64,000 bases of DNA. It comes from Miscanthus floridulus (lineage: Eukaryota; Streptophyta; Magnoliopsida; Poales; Poaceae). This document shows, one piece after another, positions 44,320 to 55,610 of the stretch. The position numbers and the translations under genes were made by a program. Every line of letters begins with the position of its first letter. The first letter of the stretch is position 1. The notes under the pieces are model-generated. The model was given only the letters and a program-made list of their open reading frames with translations. It did no database searches and was not told where the DNA came from. The DNA is taken from the NCBI RefSeq assembly GCF_019320115.1, contig NC_089584.1, positions 76,818,791-76,882,790 on the forward strand. The letters run 5' to 3'.

Positions 44320-47300
44320 ATCTCCCCCTTTTTGGTAATTGATGACAACTCTACAAAGATATGTAAATTAAGCTTTTTTGGATTCATGTTGCTTGCCCAA
44401 GCAATTTTACCATGGGTAAATGATTTTGGACAAGTACCACAAACCCAAAATGGTAGTATTAGCTCCCCCTACATATGTGCAAGAGTGTTTGGTTTGAAGC
44501 TTGCACACATGCATAGATTGAAATTGTGGGAGAGTAATTACTACCAAATGATGCTAAGGTGTATAGAATAAACCTTTGAAGCGTGATACAAATCAGAGTT
44601 GCACCTTTAAGTTCATCCTTAGCACCATGGTTAGCTAGATATCACTTGGAAATAAAAGCACTAGATACCTCGTGAGATCAACATTAAAAGCAAGGTAAAA
44701 CAAGGTACTAGCATTACTTGAAAAGCATACCAGGTGTCTAGCTATCATCCTATACATGTTAGTTTTCATTTCATCAATCAAATTCTACAACTAGCATACA
44801 TCACACAAGCATGCATATTGAATTTAAGAACTTATGCAATACAAGCAAGCACATGAATATGCACATGTCAAATGCAATCAATCAAAGTTCATGAGCTTGC
44901 TTTCCCTACTTGTGTGCTTCTCTTGTCCAAGAATTTTGATCCATCTCTTTTCTTCAATGTTGCTCCCTCTTTGTCCATGTCCATATCCAACCTCTACTTC
45001 TTGTCTCAATCTTTCCCAAAGCTTTCATATCTTATCTCTCCTTTGTACAATCTCAATCTCAAAGCTTTCATATCTTTGTACAATCCCTCTCCCTTTGTCA
45101 TCAATTTCCATAAAAGGTGTGCTTCTCATGATGCAAAGGTATGCATTTGGGGTAGATGGTTGAGGCTTGAATCTTTCATTTTTTATGGACATCACTTGAT
45201 TATTGGAATGACACCACTTGTAACTTGTACCACTTGTATCTAGTGTAAGGCTTCTTGAGATACCACACATAGAATCTTTGATCTTGATATCAATTTGTGT
45301 GACACCTCCCCCTATGTGATAGCATGGGTCATCCATTTGATACACTTGAGCTCTTGTAGGTGAGGGATGTATTCTTTATTTGATGATCACTTGTGGAACC
45401 ATCGTCTTGCATGATTGATACCATGTGTAGATGTGTTACCACTTGAAAGAATCTTCTAGTATGGAACCACTTGTTGGATTTATCAATAAAAACCAATTCT
45501 TGAACATTTGCTATCTTCATGAGTACCACTTATAGGATATCACTTGTGAGTTGATCTAGACATCACTTGTAGATTCTTGATGAAATACTTGAGTCTAGAT
45601 ACCACTTGAAACAAACAAACTAGATATCCATTTGCATTGTTGTCTTGTGCTTATACTCTTATCACTATCATGAGCTTCTATGGTTGACTTGAACTAAATT
45701 GATTTACCTAAGCTTTCAAGTTCGGTTTGAACCAATGACAAGCTTCTTCACACCTCTTGCAAGGGTTATCTTGCCAATGTTGTACTTGTCACTTGTTGGC
45801 AATCCAAATTAAATCAAGTACTTGGGTTTACTTAGCTCATGAACAAATTCATATACTAACCACTAGATCAATTAATCATTCAAGCAATAGTGGTAGGCTA
45901 TGAATGTAAACATTTTATTTGTTATGCATGATCCTATGAAGTATGTACTATATGCACTAACCACATACTAGTAAGGGATGAAATGATCATGCACATTACA
46001 ATGATACCTTTGCTATGTTGGAGTAGAGGATAGTCACATAGATTCCAATTCATTACTCCAATAGCAATGTGAAGTCCAATTATAAGCTTGGTGAAGACCA
46101 ACAGATACCATTTTAAATTCCATTCTTCACCCATATGAAATGAATACCACTTATGATCAAGTGCACTTTCTTATAGTGGTTGGCTTGCTTCTTCTTTTCA
46201 TCTTTACTTGCATGAGAGCATCAATTTGAGAATACCACTTGAAATATCATGACTAGCTCTCTTTTGGGTGTTGCTTGCTTTTCTTGATTAACCCTTTTGA
46301 TTGCTTTAACTAAGCATATCAAATGTTCCTTGGATCACCACTTCCATGTTAGCCTTCCAAGTACCACACTTGGTTCACCTACACATAGGCGGTAAGCCCC
46401 TACACTAGGGAGAAGTGACCTCTCTCCAAGAACCATTCTTGACACTCACTTGAAATAACTTGATTGATCGATCCAAGTTATGGACTTAACTTGATGAGTA
46501 ACCTTGATTTCTTCTTTAAGTCCTTTTCTTTCTACCTGTTTAAGTCCATTTCTTTCCACCAAATGATTTCCAATAGTCACTAGAACTTAAACTTCATCTT
46601 CATCTTAAGTTTGATCTTGATCTTCTAATTTAAGTACCAAATGTGTGTAAAGTACACTCCACAATCAAATGGCCATGTACTCTTTGCTTGTCATGTTTCT
46701 AGATCATCTCAAAACCAAACTTAGGTACCTCAAACACTTATAAACATGTTTCCAGCTTGAGGACCTTTCAATCAAAGTGACTCTAGATCAATCCAACATT
46801 TGTCACTTTTCTGACAGATTCTGTACTCTTCAAAGAAATAAGCATATCTCCCAAAGTACAAACCCAAATACCAAGAAATTTGGTGGAGATGTGCTTCACT
46901 ACGTTATATAGCATCTGTAAAAAATTGAGCTCTGTTTGATTTCTAGATTGCTACTAGATTTCAATTCATCCACCACTGCTACATGCTAAAAACTGCTGCA
47001 CTATAGCTGACAAGATCTACTCCAAAACCGAAGTATCTTTTATCCAATTCTCATGTAATTTGTACAGCATCTTATACCATAAGTGTAGAGCATGTACACC
47101 AATTTTTATGCCAATCCAATAAGTTTTGATCACTCAAACATGGCTAAGATGACAGCTCACTCAGATTTTCAATATAGGACAGATTTCAATCACTTGAGCT
47201 ACACTTCATCAAATATGAATCAAACTAGAAACTAACTTGTTTGAACACTTCCACAAGACATAAATTCATTGAATCCACTTACTAAAAGTCATCTTATGAA

Positions 47301-47790
47301 TTTATCCAACACAAATCAATCCAAACTTGATTACTAAGCTATTATCCATTCAATCATCTCATAGCAAGCAACATTGCATATTTATCCAATTTAATCAACT
47401 CATATGCACCTAAATAAAATGATCAACAAGAGATATACCCTGGCTAGCTCATGATCATCCAACTAGCAAGCTTCAACTCAATTATTTTCAAGTCATCAAA
47501 TATATCCAATGAATCACCAACAACTTGAATTATAGCACTTGTATGTTGATAGCACTTGGACTTCACTCAATTTTCACTTGGCATTGGGTTTGGATGTGCA
47601 CTAAGCTTCATAGCTGGATTCATCATATGATGATCAATATGAAATCAATTGAATCAAGTCTCCAATGCCAATGGTACCTACAAACAATCATCCACTTTTT
47701 GATGCTACCCAAACAAGTTTGTGTCCTCTCAAGTTAGGAGCAACATACTTAGGCAAAGCCCTAGTATGAGTAGCGGGATGTTTTGCAATT
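44320..47790 (-). mobile_element. U internal region, non-coding
   Basis: It starts with the minus-strand PPT AAAAAGGGGGAGA (44321-44334) and has a second purine run, AGGGGGAGCT, near 44461-44470. It is AT-rich and free of recognisable coding sequence. From about 45180 to 46400 the word ACCACTTG and close variants recur many times. No primer site is visible at the other end, where the right LTR is truncated. Confidence 0.75.
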
Positions 47791-49750
47791 GCACAAGCAC
47801 AATGTATATGAAAGTAATACAAGCTTATGTTGCGCGGAAAGCAAACCACCGAGAAGATGATGAAGACAATGTTGACACGGTGATTTTCTCAAGAGGTTCA
47901 CGTGCTTGCCAACACGCTACGTCCCCGTTGAGACAAGCTCCAAGGTTGTCGCCGGTCCTCTTGCTAGTAGTGACCTGCAAATCACACTCTCCCACATGGA
48001 GTGCTTACCACAAGCTCTAGCACTTGACCCAGCCAGACCACTTGTCGCCCTTAGCATCTCGCTCTACTAGAGTTGCTCTTCTCGACTCCCATGGGGCAAG
48101 CACAATGCCCCTCACAAAGCTCTTCTCCGGAGGTGGCAACCTCTAAGAGTAACAATCACCATTGACTTGCAACTCGATCACCTAGTGCCACTCAATGCAA
48201 CCTCACGATGCAATCGCACTAGAATCACTCTCACACACAATCGAATGATCACTATCAAGTATATGTGAGATGGAGGGCTCTCAAGCACTCACAAGCATGG
48301 ACACAAAGTCCCCCGAGGTGCTCAGCCCAAGCCATGGTTGAGACCACCTTCTATTTATAGTCCCATAGGCTAAACTAGCCATTACCCCTTCACTGGGCAA
48401 ATTTCGGGACGGCCGGATGCTCCGGTCAGATCGACCGGACGCACCCTGCCAGCGTCCGGACACTCTCGTTGTCCACATGTTGCTCTTCGTTCAACTAGAG
48501 CCACCCGATCTCAATGGTTAAGTTGCGACTGGACGCTGCATAGTGAATGACCGGATGCTACTACGCCTAAGTCCGATCATTTCCAGAGAGCTCCCCCGAG
48601 GCTCTATTTTGTGACCGGACACGTCTGGTCCACCATGATCGGACGTAGACCAGCGTCTGATCAGTTCTGTGCCCGCGCGCCTAACTCCAGCGCTGCCTAT
48701 GTCACCATACGTCAGCACTGACCGGACGTAGACCCTGAGCGTCTGGTCACTCTTCGCGCCAGCATCCGGTCATAAGACCAAGACTGCGCGCTCATTGCTG
48801 CCACTGACTGGACGTGCCGGTCCTGCCGAGGCCAGCGTCCGATCAGTTCTACAAAACCCTATCTTTTTTGTACAAGGCACCGGTGGCACCGTCAGATTGT
48901 CCACACTCCATGGGTGGACACTCTGCCGGTGAAGTTTTGAACCCTTCTCGCCTCTGTTTCATCGCCGAGTTGATCCACATCAACTTCAAACTTCATCTCC
49001 TTTATAAATGTGCCAACACCACCAAGTGTACACCTCCATGTGTATGTGTGTTAGCATTTTCATAATCATTTTCCAAAGGATTAGCCACTCAACTTGCCAC
49101 GCCACTCGATTCTAGCGACGATGCAAAGTTAGATCACTCGAGTGGCACTAGATGACTGATATGCAAACAAGTTTGCCCCTCTTAATAGTACGGCCATCTA
49201 TCCTAAACCCGGTCATAAACTTCTCTACACACCTATAATCGGTGAAATAAAATGCCCTAGGTTATACCTTTGCCTTGCGCATTCCATTCCATCTCCTCCA
49301 ATGTCGATGCAACACATGCACCAAAACGATCAATAATGATATGATCCACTTCATATCATCACATGATCATATTGGTTCATCGATCTTGACTTCACTTGCT
49401 TTTCACCGTTGCCTTCATCCATCGGCGCCAAGTCTTGCTCAAGCTTCATCGGGTCCATCGCTCCAAAGCCTCCGACTTGCCCTTCATGCTTGCAACCAGT
49501 CCATCAAGCCAAGTTATGTCTTGATCTTCTCCACCTTGATCACATGACTCAATGTCATATCTCATGTGCAATAAGCTCCTTCATCATCACATGTGTGAGC
49601 TTTGCAACATCTCCACGCTATTTTCACCTTCATGGCATATGTTGCTCACACACATGTACCTGTGGACTAATCACCTGTGTATCTCATATAAACACAATTA
49701 GTCCACCTAGGTTGTCACTCAATTACTAAAACTACACAAAGGACCTTTCA
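47791..49750 (-). mobile_element. U right (5') LTR, inner end truncated
   Basis: It matches the left LTR over 1960 bp but lacks about 490 bp at its inner (U5) side together with the primer site. A smaller deletion of about 54 bp lies near 48126. The TATA box is at 48352-48359 (minus). Confidence 0.85.
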
Positions 49751-49755
49751 CCTCC

Positions 49756-51072
49756 CCATACTTACTGAGGAAGAGGACGTACCATCTACTTTAGCCATGA
49801 TTATAGATACGTACGAAATTGAGATGGGTGATTGGAGAACACCTTTTCTCGATTATCTCCTTCATGGATATTTGCCCCTAGATTCTAGTGAAAGGTCTAG
49901 GATTCAAAAGAGATCACTGAATTATACATGTATAAATGACACGCTCTATCGGCGTTCATGCGATGGCATTTTGCTTCGCTGCCTTGCAGGCAATGAGGTA
50001 ATCGAAGCTTTAAATGAAGTTCACTCCGGAGTGTGTGGTGCACACCAATCTAGACCTAGGCTACACTACCAACTAAGACATTTAGGTTATTATTGGCCTA
50101 CAATGTTTGATGATTCTTTGAAATTTGCAATGAATGCCAAATACATGGTAATTTCATACATCAGCCCCATGAACCATTACATCCGACTAATATGTCTTGG
50201 CCCTTTGAAATATGGGGAATGGATGTAGTTGGGCCAATAAATCCCCCGTCTTCTAAGGGACACAAATTCATTCTTGCCACAACTGATTACTTCTCTAAGT
50301 GGGCAGAAGCTGTAGCACTAAAAGAAGTCAAAGCGGAAAATGTTGAAAACTTTATAAGAATGAATCTTATATATTGATTTGGGGTTCTAGCCCGAATGAT
50401 ATCTAATAATGGCACGTCTTTTAAAAATAGACAAATAGAGAAGATGTGTGCTAAATTCAAAATTAAGCATCACTTCTCCATAGGTTATAATCTAGCCGCT
50501 AATGGTCAAGCAGAAGCATTCAATAAAGTGCTATGCAAGTTGCTTAAAAAGATGGTCTCACAAAATAAGAGACATTGGCATGAAAGGTTACTCGAATCCT
50601 TGTGGGCATATAGGACCACGACTCGGACGCCAACGAAAATGACTCCTTACTCACTTGTGTATGGAGGAGAGGCGGTCCTACCACTGGAGGTGCAAATTGC
50701 CTCCTTAAGAGTTGATATCCAAGAAGAACTCAATGAAGATGAATCGGTGAAATTACGCCTAAGGGAACTAGACAACCTCGAAGAAAAACGTCTTTGTGCA
50801 TTGCAAAACTTGGAGTCATACCAAGCTAGAATGTCTCGAGCTTTGACAAGCGCATAAGGAGGAGGTCGTTCAAAGAAGGGGATTTGGTTCTAGCGGTCAT
50901 TCGACCTATGAATATTACTCATCGAATGCAAAGTAAATTCGAGCCTAAATGGAAAGGTCCTTATATTGTGAAGGATGTCTACTCTAGTGGCGCTTATAGA
51001 ATCATATCTCCGGATGGCGAGTATTGCCCACCACCAATAAATGGAAAATTTCTAAAGCGTTACTACGCATAG
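49756..51072 (+). pseudogene. W integrase
   Basis: Coding resumes in frame just after the U duplication (LTEEEDV near 49761). The N-terminal zinc domain keeps its His residues (NEVHSGVCGAHQ, LRHLGYYWP) but the usual Cys pair is degraded (FAMNAKYM). A frameshift lies near 50150. The core has WGMDVVGP (first Asp), MISNNGTSF (second Asp replaced by Asn) and NGQAEAFNK (Glu present). An opal at 50375 (IY-stop-FG, from CGA) and a frameshift near 50842 follow. The C-terminus is RPMNITHRMQSKFEPKWKGPYIVKD to KRYYA. Confidence 0.9.
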
Positions 51073-51084
51073 GGGAATATGCAT

Positions 51085-52150
51085 ATTACGCTCCATTGCT
51101 ACAAGAGCCTAAACTATTAGGACCAAAAAATTCTCCTTCATGAGCCTAAACTGTAAAGAAGACATACGCTCCATAGCTCACGAGCCTAAACTGAAGCTAA
51201 AGTAAAAAAAAGATTCATAACGCTCCATTGCCACAAAAGCCTAAACTGTTAGCACAAAAAAATGCTCCTTCATGAGCCTAAATTGTAAAGAAAACAAATG
51301 CTCTATCGTTTCATGAGTTTAAACTGTAGCGTGAAAAAAACCCCAATGCTTCATCGCTTCATGAGCTTAAACCGTAGCATGAAGGAAAAAAATCACAAGG
51401 CTCCATTCCTTCATGAGTTTAAACTGAAACAAAAAAAATGAAGCTCCACTGCTACAACTGTTAGCACACACAAAAAAACGTGCTCCTTCATGAGCCTAAA
51501 CTGTAAGCAAAAAAAAAAGAGAAGATATGTTCCATTGCTTCATGAGCTTAAACTGTAGTATCAAGAAAGAAAAAAAATCACAATGCTCCATTGCTTCATG
51601 AGCTTAAACTGTAGCATCAAGAAAAATAAATCGCTTTATGAGCTTAAACCGTAGCATCAAGAAAAAAAATGCTCCATCGCTTCATGAGCTTAAACTATAG
51701 CATCAAGAAAAAGAAATCACAATGCTCCATCGCTTTATGAGCTTAAACCGTAGCGTAAAAAAAATGCTCCATCGCTTCATGAGCTTAAACTGTAACGTAA
51801 AAAAAACCGATGCTCCATCGCTTTATGAGCTTAAACTGTAGCATCAAGAATAAAAAAATTACAAGGCTCCATTCCTCACGAGTTTAAACTGAAACAAAAA
51901 AAATGAAGCTCCACTGCTACATGAGCCTAAACTGTTGGCACACGCATAAAAAAACGTGCTCCTTCATGAGCCTAAACTGTAAGCAAAAAAAAAAAAGTTC
52001 CATAGCTTCATCAGCATGAACTGAAGCTAAAAAGGAAAAAAAATACAAAAAAGATGCTCCATTACTACATGAGCCTAAACTGTTGGCATGAAAATAAACA
52101 AATGCTCCCAATGCATCTTCAATGCATCATGAGTTTAAACTGAATGCAAC
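51085..52150 (+). repeat. W 3' UTR tandem repeats, about 23 units of 35-55 bp
   Basis: The degenerate unit is GCTCCATcGCTTCATGAGC, then TTAAACTGTAGCATCAAG, then an A-run of variable length. Two subtypes alternate: CTTCATGAGCCTAAACTGTAAG and GCTTCATGAGCTTAAACTGTAGC. Position between integrase and PPT fits the hypervariable tandem-repeat 3' UTR known in Tat-lineage elements. ORFs on the minus strand here are by-products. Confidence 0.9.
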
Positions 52151-52423
52151 GAAAAAAATCTAAAGTTGTTAAAATTAAACTGCGACCATGGAACGAACAT
52201 TTAAAATGTTATGTCCTCCAAGAGCCTGATATAAAGATCAATATAACGTGAAACTATACGTCATTGTTTGATAAGTATCATTTATATGTACAAATCTCTG
52301 TGTGAATCAAGTGCCCCAAAATATGTTTCCAAAAAAAATAGCGAGATCATAAATAAATAAATAAATCTCAAGTTTTGAGCTCCGGATCCGTCAACATATA
52401 CGAAGTAGTTTTCGCATCCGGAC

Positions 52424-52437
52424 CTCGAGGGGGCATC
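52424..52437 (+). other. W polypurine tract
   Basis: CTCGAGGGGGCATC directly precedes the TGTTGACACC start of the 3' LTR. Confidence 0.82.
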
Positions 52438-55400
52438 TGTTGACACCAATTTTGGCATACCAAAAAATGTGTGAAAACATTTATACCATATTAAATAAAA
52501 TGGTATAGATGACCAAATTTTATATGAATATGATATAGGCAAATAAAGAATAATATAACATCGCTAAAGAGTAAAAGAAGGTGGAGCAAAAAGAAAAAGG
52601 AGACACACATGTACATATATGCATGAGCGTATTCACGCCTGGAAAGAAAATGAAACTAATGTACATATATATATATATGAGGTTGGCTATAAAATATAGT
52701 GCATACAAATATGCACGATGAGTGAAGGTGTATACCTATATAGGCTTCTGAATTCTAAAGGGCGTTGAGAGCAGGGTCTATCATATAACTGACGTGGTGA
52801 TTATTCAAAAGGAGAAAGAAAAAGATAATGACTTATGCAAATGTATATGCACATACGGGACAAGTCGGACCATGGATACTCTCATACGCCGCTATGGGAG
52901 TAAATAAGTATTATCACATTTCCTTAATTACTGCAAGTAAAAATAGAAAAGCAATAATAAATAAATAGTAGACCGTCCAAACACCACGCAAGGAAGAAAC
53001 TGTTGTGCGCGCTTGGCATATTCAAACATGGTCAAAGGCTCCAAATCGCTGCCGCAAGACCAAGTCATACAACTCCCATGCACGAACTCACGTTCAACGA
53101 GCGCTCACACTCTCGTTCAAATATCAAATGCGTCGGCCTCATTAGCTCCTGAAAATCAAATAAAAAGAGCGCCATTTTGCCTGGCAACTCCTGTTGGCTT
53201 CTGCTCTATAAATAGAGAATCACCGCAGATGCTCAAGACGACCCCGCTCCTCGATCAGAAAAGCAAGCACCGCTAGGCTGTCGTGTTGCTCTCCCACACA
53301 TACACACATACAGACCACCACCCGGTTCTCTGATCCAAAACACCGTCAAGCTGCCGGTTCGCCGCTCTGCCGTGCGGAAGGCACCAGAAGCTCGCCGCAA
53401 GAAGCAACGTTGGCTCCAGGGTCCCTGAGAAGGTGAGAGGCCTCAGGGCATGTCTCTGATCCTGCCTCCCATCCTGCTTCTTATCTCCGGTTGTTTCATC
53501 CACAAGCGTCGTCATCGGCAACTTCGTCGGCGAGCCTTGTGTCCTCTATTTTAGTACAAATAGGGCCAGTGAGGACGGTGCTCTGCACATGGACATCATG
53601 CCTTGGTAAAGGTATAAGGGCCAAATGACCGTGCTATGCACATGGGCTGCAAGCCCTGGTGAAAAGTCGGCCAACAGTGCCATGACCGTGCTTTGCGCAC
53701 GGACGATATGCCCCGGTAAAGGTGTGAAAGGCCAACAAATATGGCTCGGTGAAATTCGGTTGGACGCGATCTTGGCTCCAACCCAGTTAAAGGTTCATGA
53801 CACAAAATTGGTGGATGCGCTCCACCCGGTTCATGGTAAATTTGATATGGACGCGAATCGGCTCCATATCTACATGTGTTTTGGCCACGGCAACGCCGGC
53901 TAGTTTGTACCATGCATCAAAGAAAATAAAGAAGTTGCATGCTACTGCCATAAAGAAAGATCATGCCTGGGTTTCTATCAAATCAAAGAAACAATCATAT
54001 ATGTGCAAATGAAATTATATCAAAGACAAGACATTAGCTACGTACTGCATATTTCGGTCCTACAGCTCATTTTACGTCCATGCATCAGCATCCCTCCATG
54101 AAAAACGGTCATGTACAAGTACACAAATCTTGCATACAACACGACCGTCATGTATCCTGTGCCAAAGTAGTGTCCACGGTTTATATCTTAACCAAATTAC
54201 CAAATAAAACAAAGGGTTGCGCAGGTTATGTCGTGGTAGGCACCCTTGCATTTTACAACTCCCTTGCTGAATTTTGGTGACTAAATCAGGCAACATGTAT
54301 GAAAATAAATAGAGTTGCTAAATTAATGCTACATGCTAATGGTCCTGCATATAGGCCCCTTTGTAGCGTGAATAAATAAACAAAACTTTGCCATATTGCA
54401 TTTCTCCACATAATGAATATGTTATGGTTATTAGTACATTTCAATCAAATAAATAAACTGTGATATTGGGTCTCAGGTGTACTCATCCACGGCACCATGT
54501 TCTGGCCATCGGCATGTAAATAGAAGTATATAGTTAAAACAAAAGAAATTATACTATACATGCATATGCATAAAAACAAGTTGGTTCACCACATACTGCC
54601 TGCTAGTGCATTCATGCTGCCGTGGAATCAAGTATTATCCATCATGCATTAGATAAAATTACGTCATTTTAAATTACGGCCAGACCATATTAAATAAACT
54701 AAATGGTTTCTTCATATCATATTAAGTCCCACGTTATGATTGCCTATGCTAATCAACCTGCTGCAGCGCTCCGGTTAAATAAAATAACCAAAATGTCACA
54801 AATATGTAGACTTAGCTAGTTCAAATAAGCTCGGTCATATTCATCCATCATCATAATTTCTAATTAAGTTGGATCATGCCTCATGTAGGCCCTCCAAATG
54901 CTATGCATCACAACTAACTTAAATCTAGCTCCTTAGTTAGACTGCACTCATATAAGGTTATGTCTAGCTTTAACAAACCAAACCAAATCAAATTAAATAG
55001 CATAGTGCATGTGAACCCTTAGTCAAATACCATGTTAGGACCATGTATGCCAACTTTGATAAAACAAATCAACTCCATGCGTCACACCTAGGTTTGGTGC
55101 AACAACATATCTTCTTGAAACTTGACGAGATAATTATCTCGTCTTTGCCCATATAAAATATTGCGCCATATGTTGAGTACATTTATAAATGTCAAACCAT
55201 GACCTCCATGATTCAACAAGAGTATGTCAAATTTAGTCTTCAAGATAAGCCACGTCCATATATGATACAATGCACTATACATCATTCAAGAAATGATCAT
55301 GGCCAAGTGCAAAATATACATATGCATCCATCCACGACTACAAGACTGAAGACTTTGTTTTCAATTGTAGTTTGTAATAGGAAGCCATATGATGTAATCT

Positions 55401-55610
55401 TATTTTTCATGTACTCATGTTAGAACTCTTAATCAGGGGTGTTCTCTACGGAGATGTAATTAACATACTTTTTATGCAAATATAAGAATTATGGAAGTAT
55501 GGACTTGCAATACCTGTTCTTTTTCTTTTGTCCCAATTAAATTTAACCAAAACCAAATTTGTCTATGCTGACGCGGAGGCAGGTCATAGCCGCCCGTTTC
55601 CCTGCCATCA
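52438..55610 (+). mobile_element. W 3' LTR, complete, 3173 bp
   Basis: It runs from TGTTGACACC to GCCATCA. The 5' third (52438-53644) has no counterpart in the truncated 5' LTR; the rest matches 4640-6579. A TATA box lies at 53207-53214. Flank GTCGC at 55611-55615. A (TA)n run lies at about 52662-52676. No gene is seen in it. Confidence 0.92.
53207..53214 (+). promoter_or_regulatory. TATA box of the W LTR
   Basis: TATAAATA in CTCTATAAATAGAGAATC, about 770 bp into the LTR, itself partly palindromic (CTCTATaaATAGAG). It is the likely promoter, absent from the truncated 5' LTR. Confidence 0.72.

Larger units (their letters stand above)
37244..49750 (-). mobile_element. Element U: non-coding long retrotransposon derivative, hosting V
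   Basis: It is inserted between the second RNase H and the integrase of W, with a perfect CCTCC duplication (37239-37243 and 49751-49755). On the minus strand LTRs start TGAAAGGTCC; the left LTR (3') is 37244-39504 plus 44062-44319 and the right one (5') is 47791-49750. The PPT AAAAAGGGGGAGA precedes the 3' LTR. The 3.5-kb interior has no gag or pol. The PPT style recalls Copia SIRE/Maximus elements, but without coding sequence this is tentative. LTR identity is about 95% by eye. Confidence 0.88.
4640..55610 (+). mobile_element. Element W: Tat-lineage Ty3/Gypsy retrotransposon hosting Z and U
   Basis: The order is 5' LTR (truncated), protease, RT, RNase H, a second archaeal-type RNase H, integrase, tandem-repeat 3' UTR, PPT and 3' LTR. 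The second RNase H is the hallmark of the Tat lineage (Ogre, Retand, Grande, RIRE2). Coding parts are spread over 6679-9055, 36328-37238 and 49756-51072 because Z and U are inserted. Gag is missing. The right flank after the 3' LTR is GTCGC (55611-55615), the probable target duplication; the left counterpart is lost with the first 1.2 kb of the 5' LTR. LTR pairs look about 97% identical in sampled stretches. Confidence 0.9.

Noticed and set aside
44834..45243. Overlapping 109- and 123-codon ORFs in the U interior
   Set aside because: Two plus-strand frames over the same Ser/Leu-rich simple sequence, antisense to the element; no domain.
37244..49750. U as a CACTA or other terminal-inverted-repeat DNA transposon
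   Set aside because: A 5-bp target duplication, long direct terminal repeats and a polypurine tract next to the 3' LTR show that it is an LTR element.
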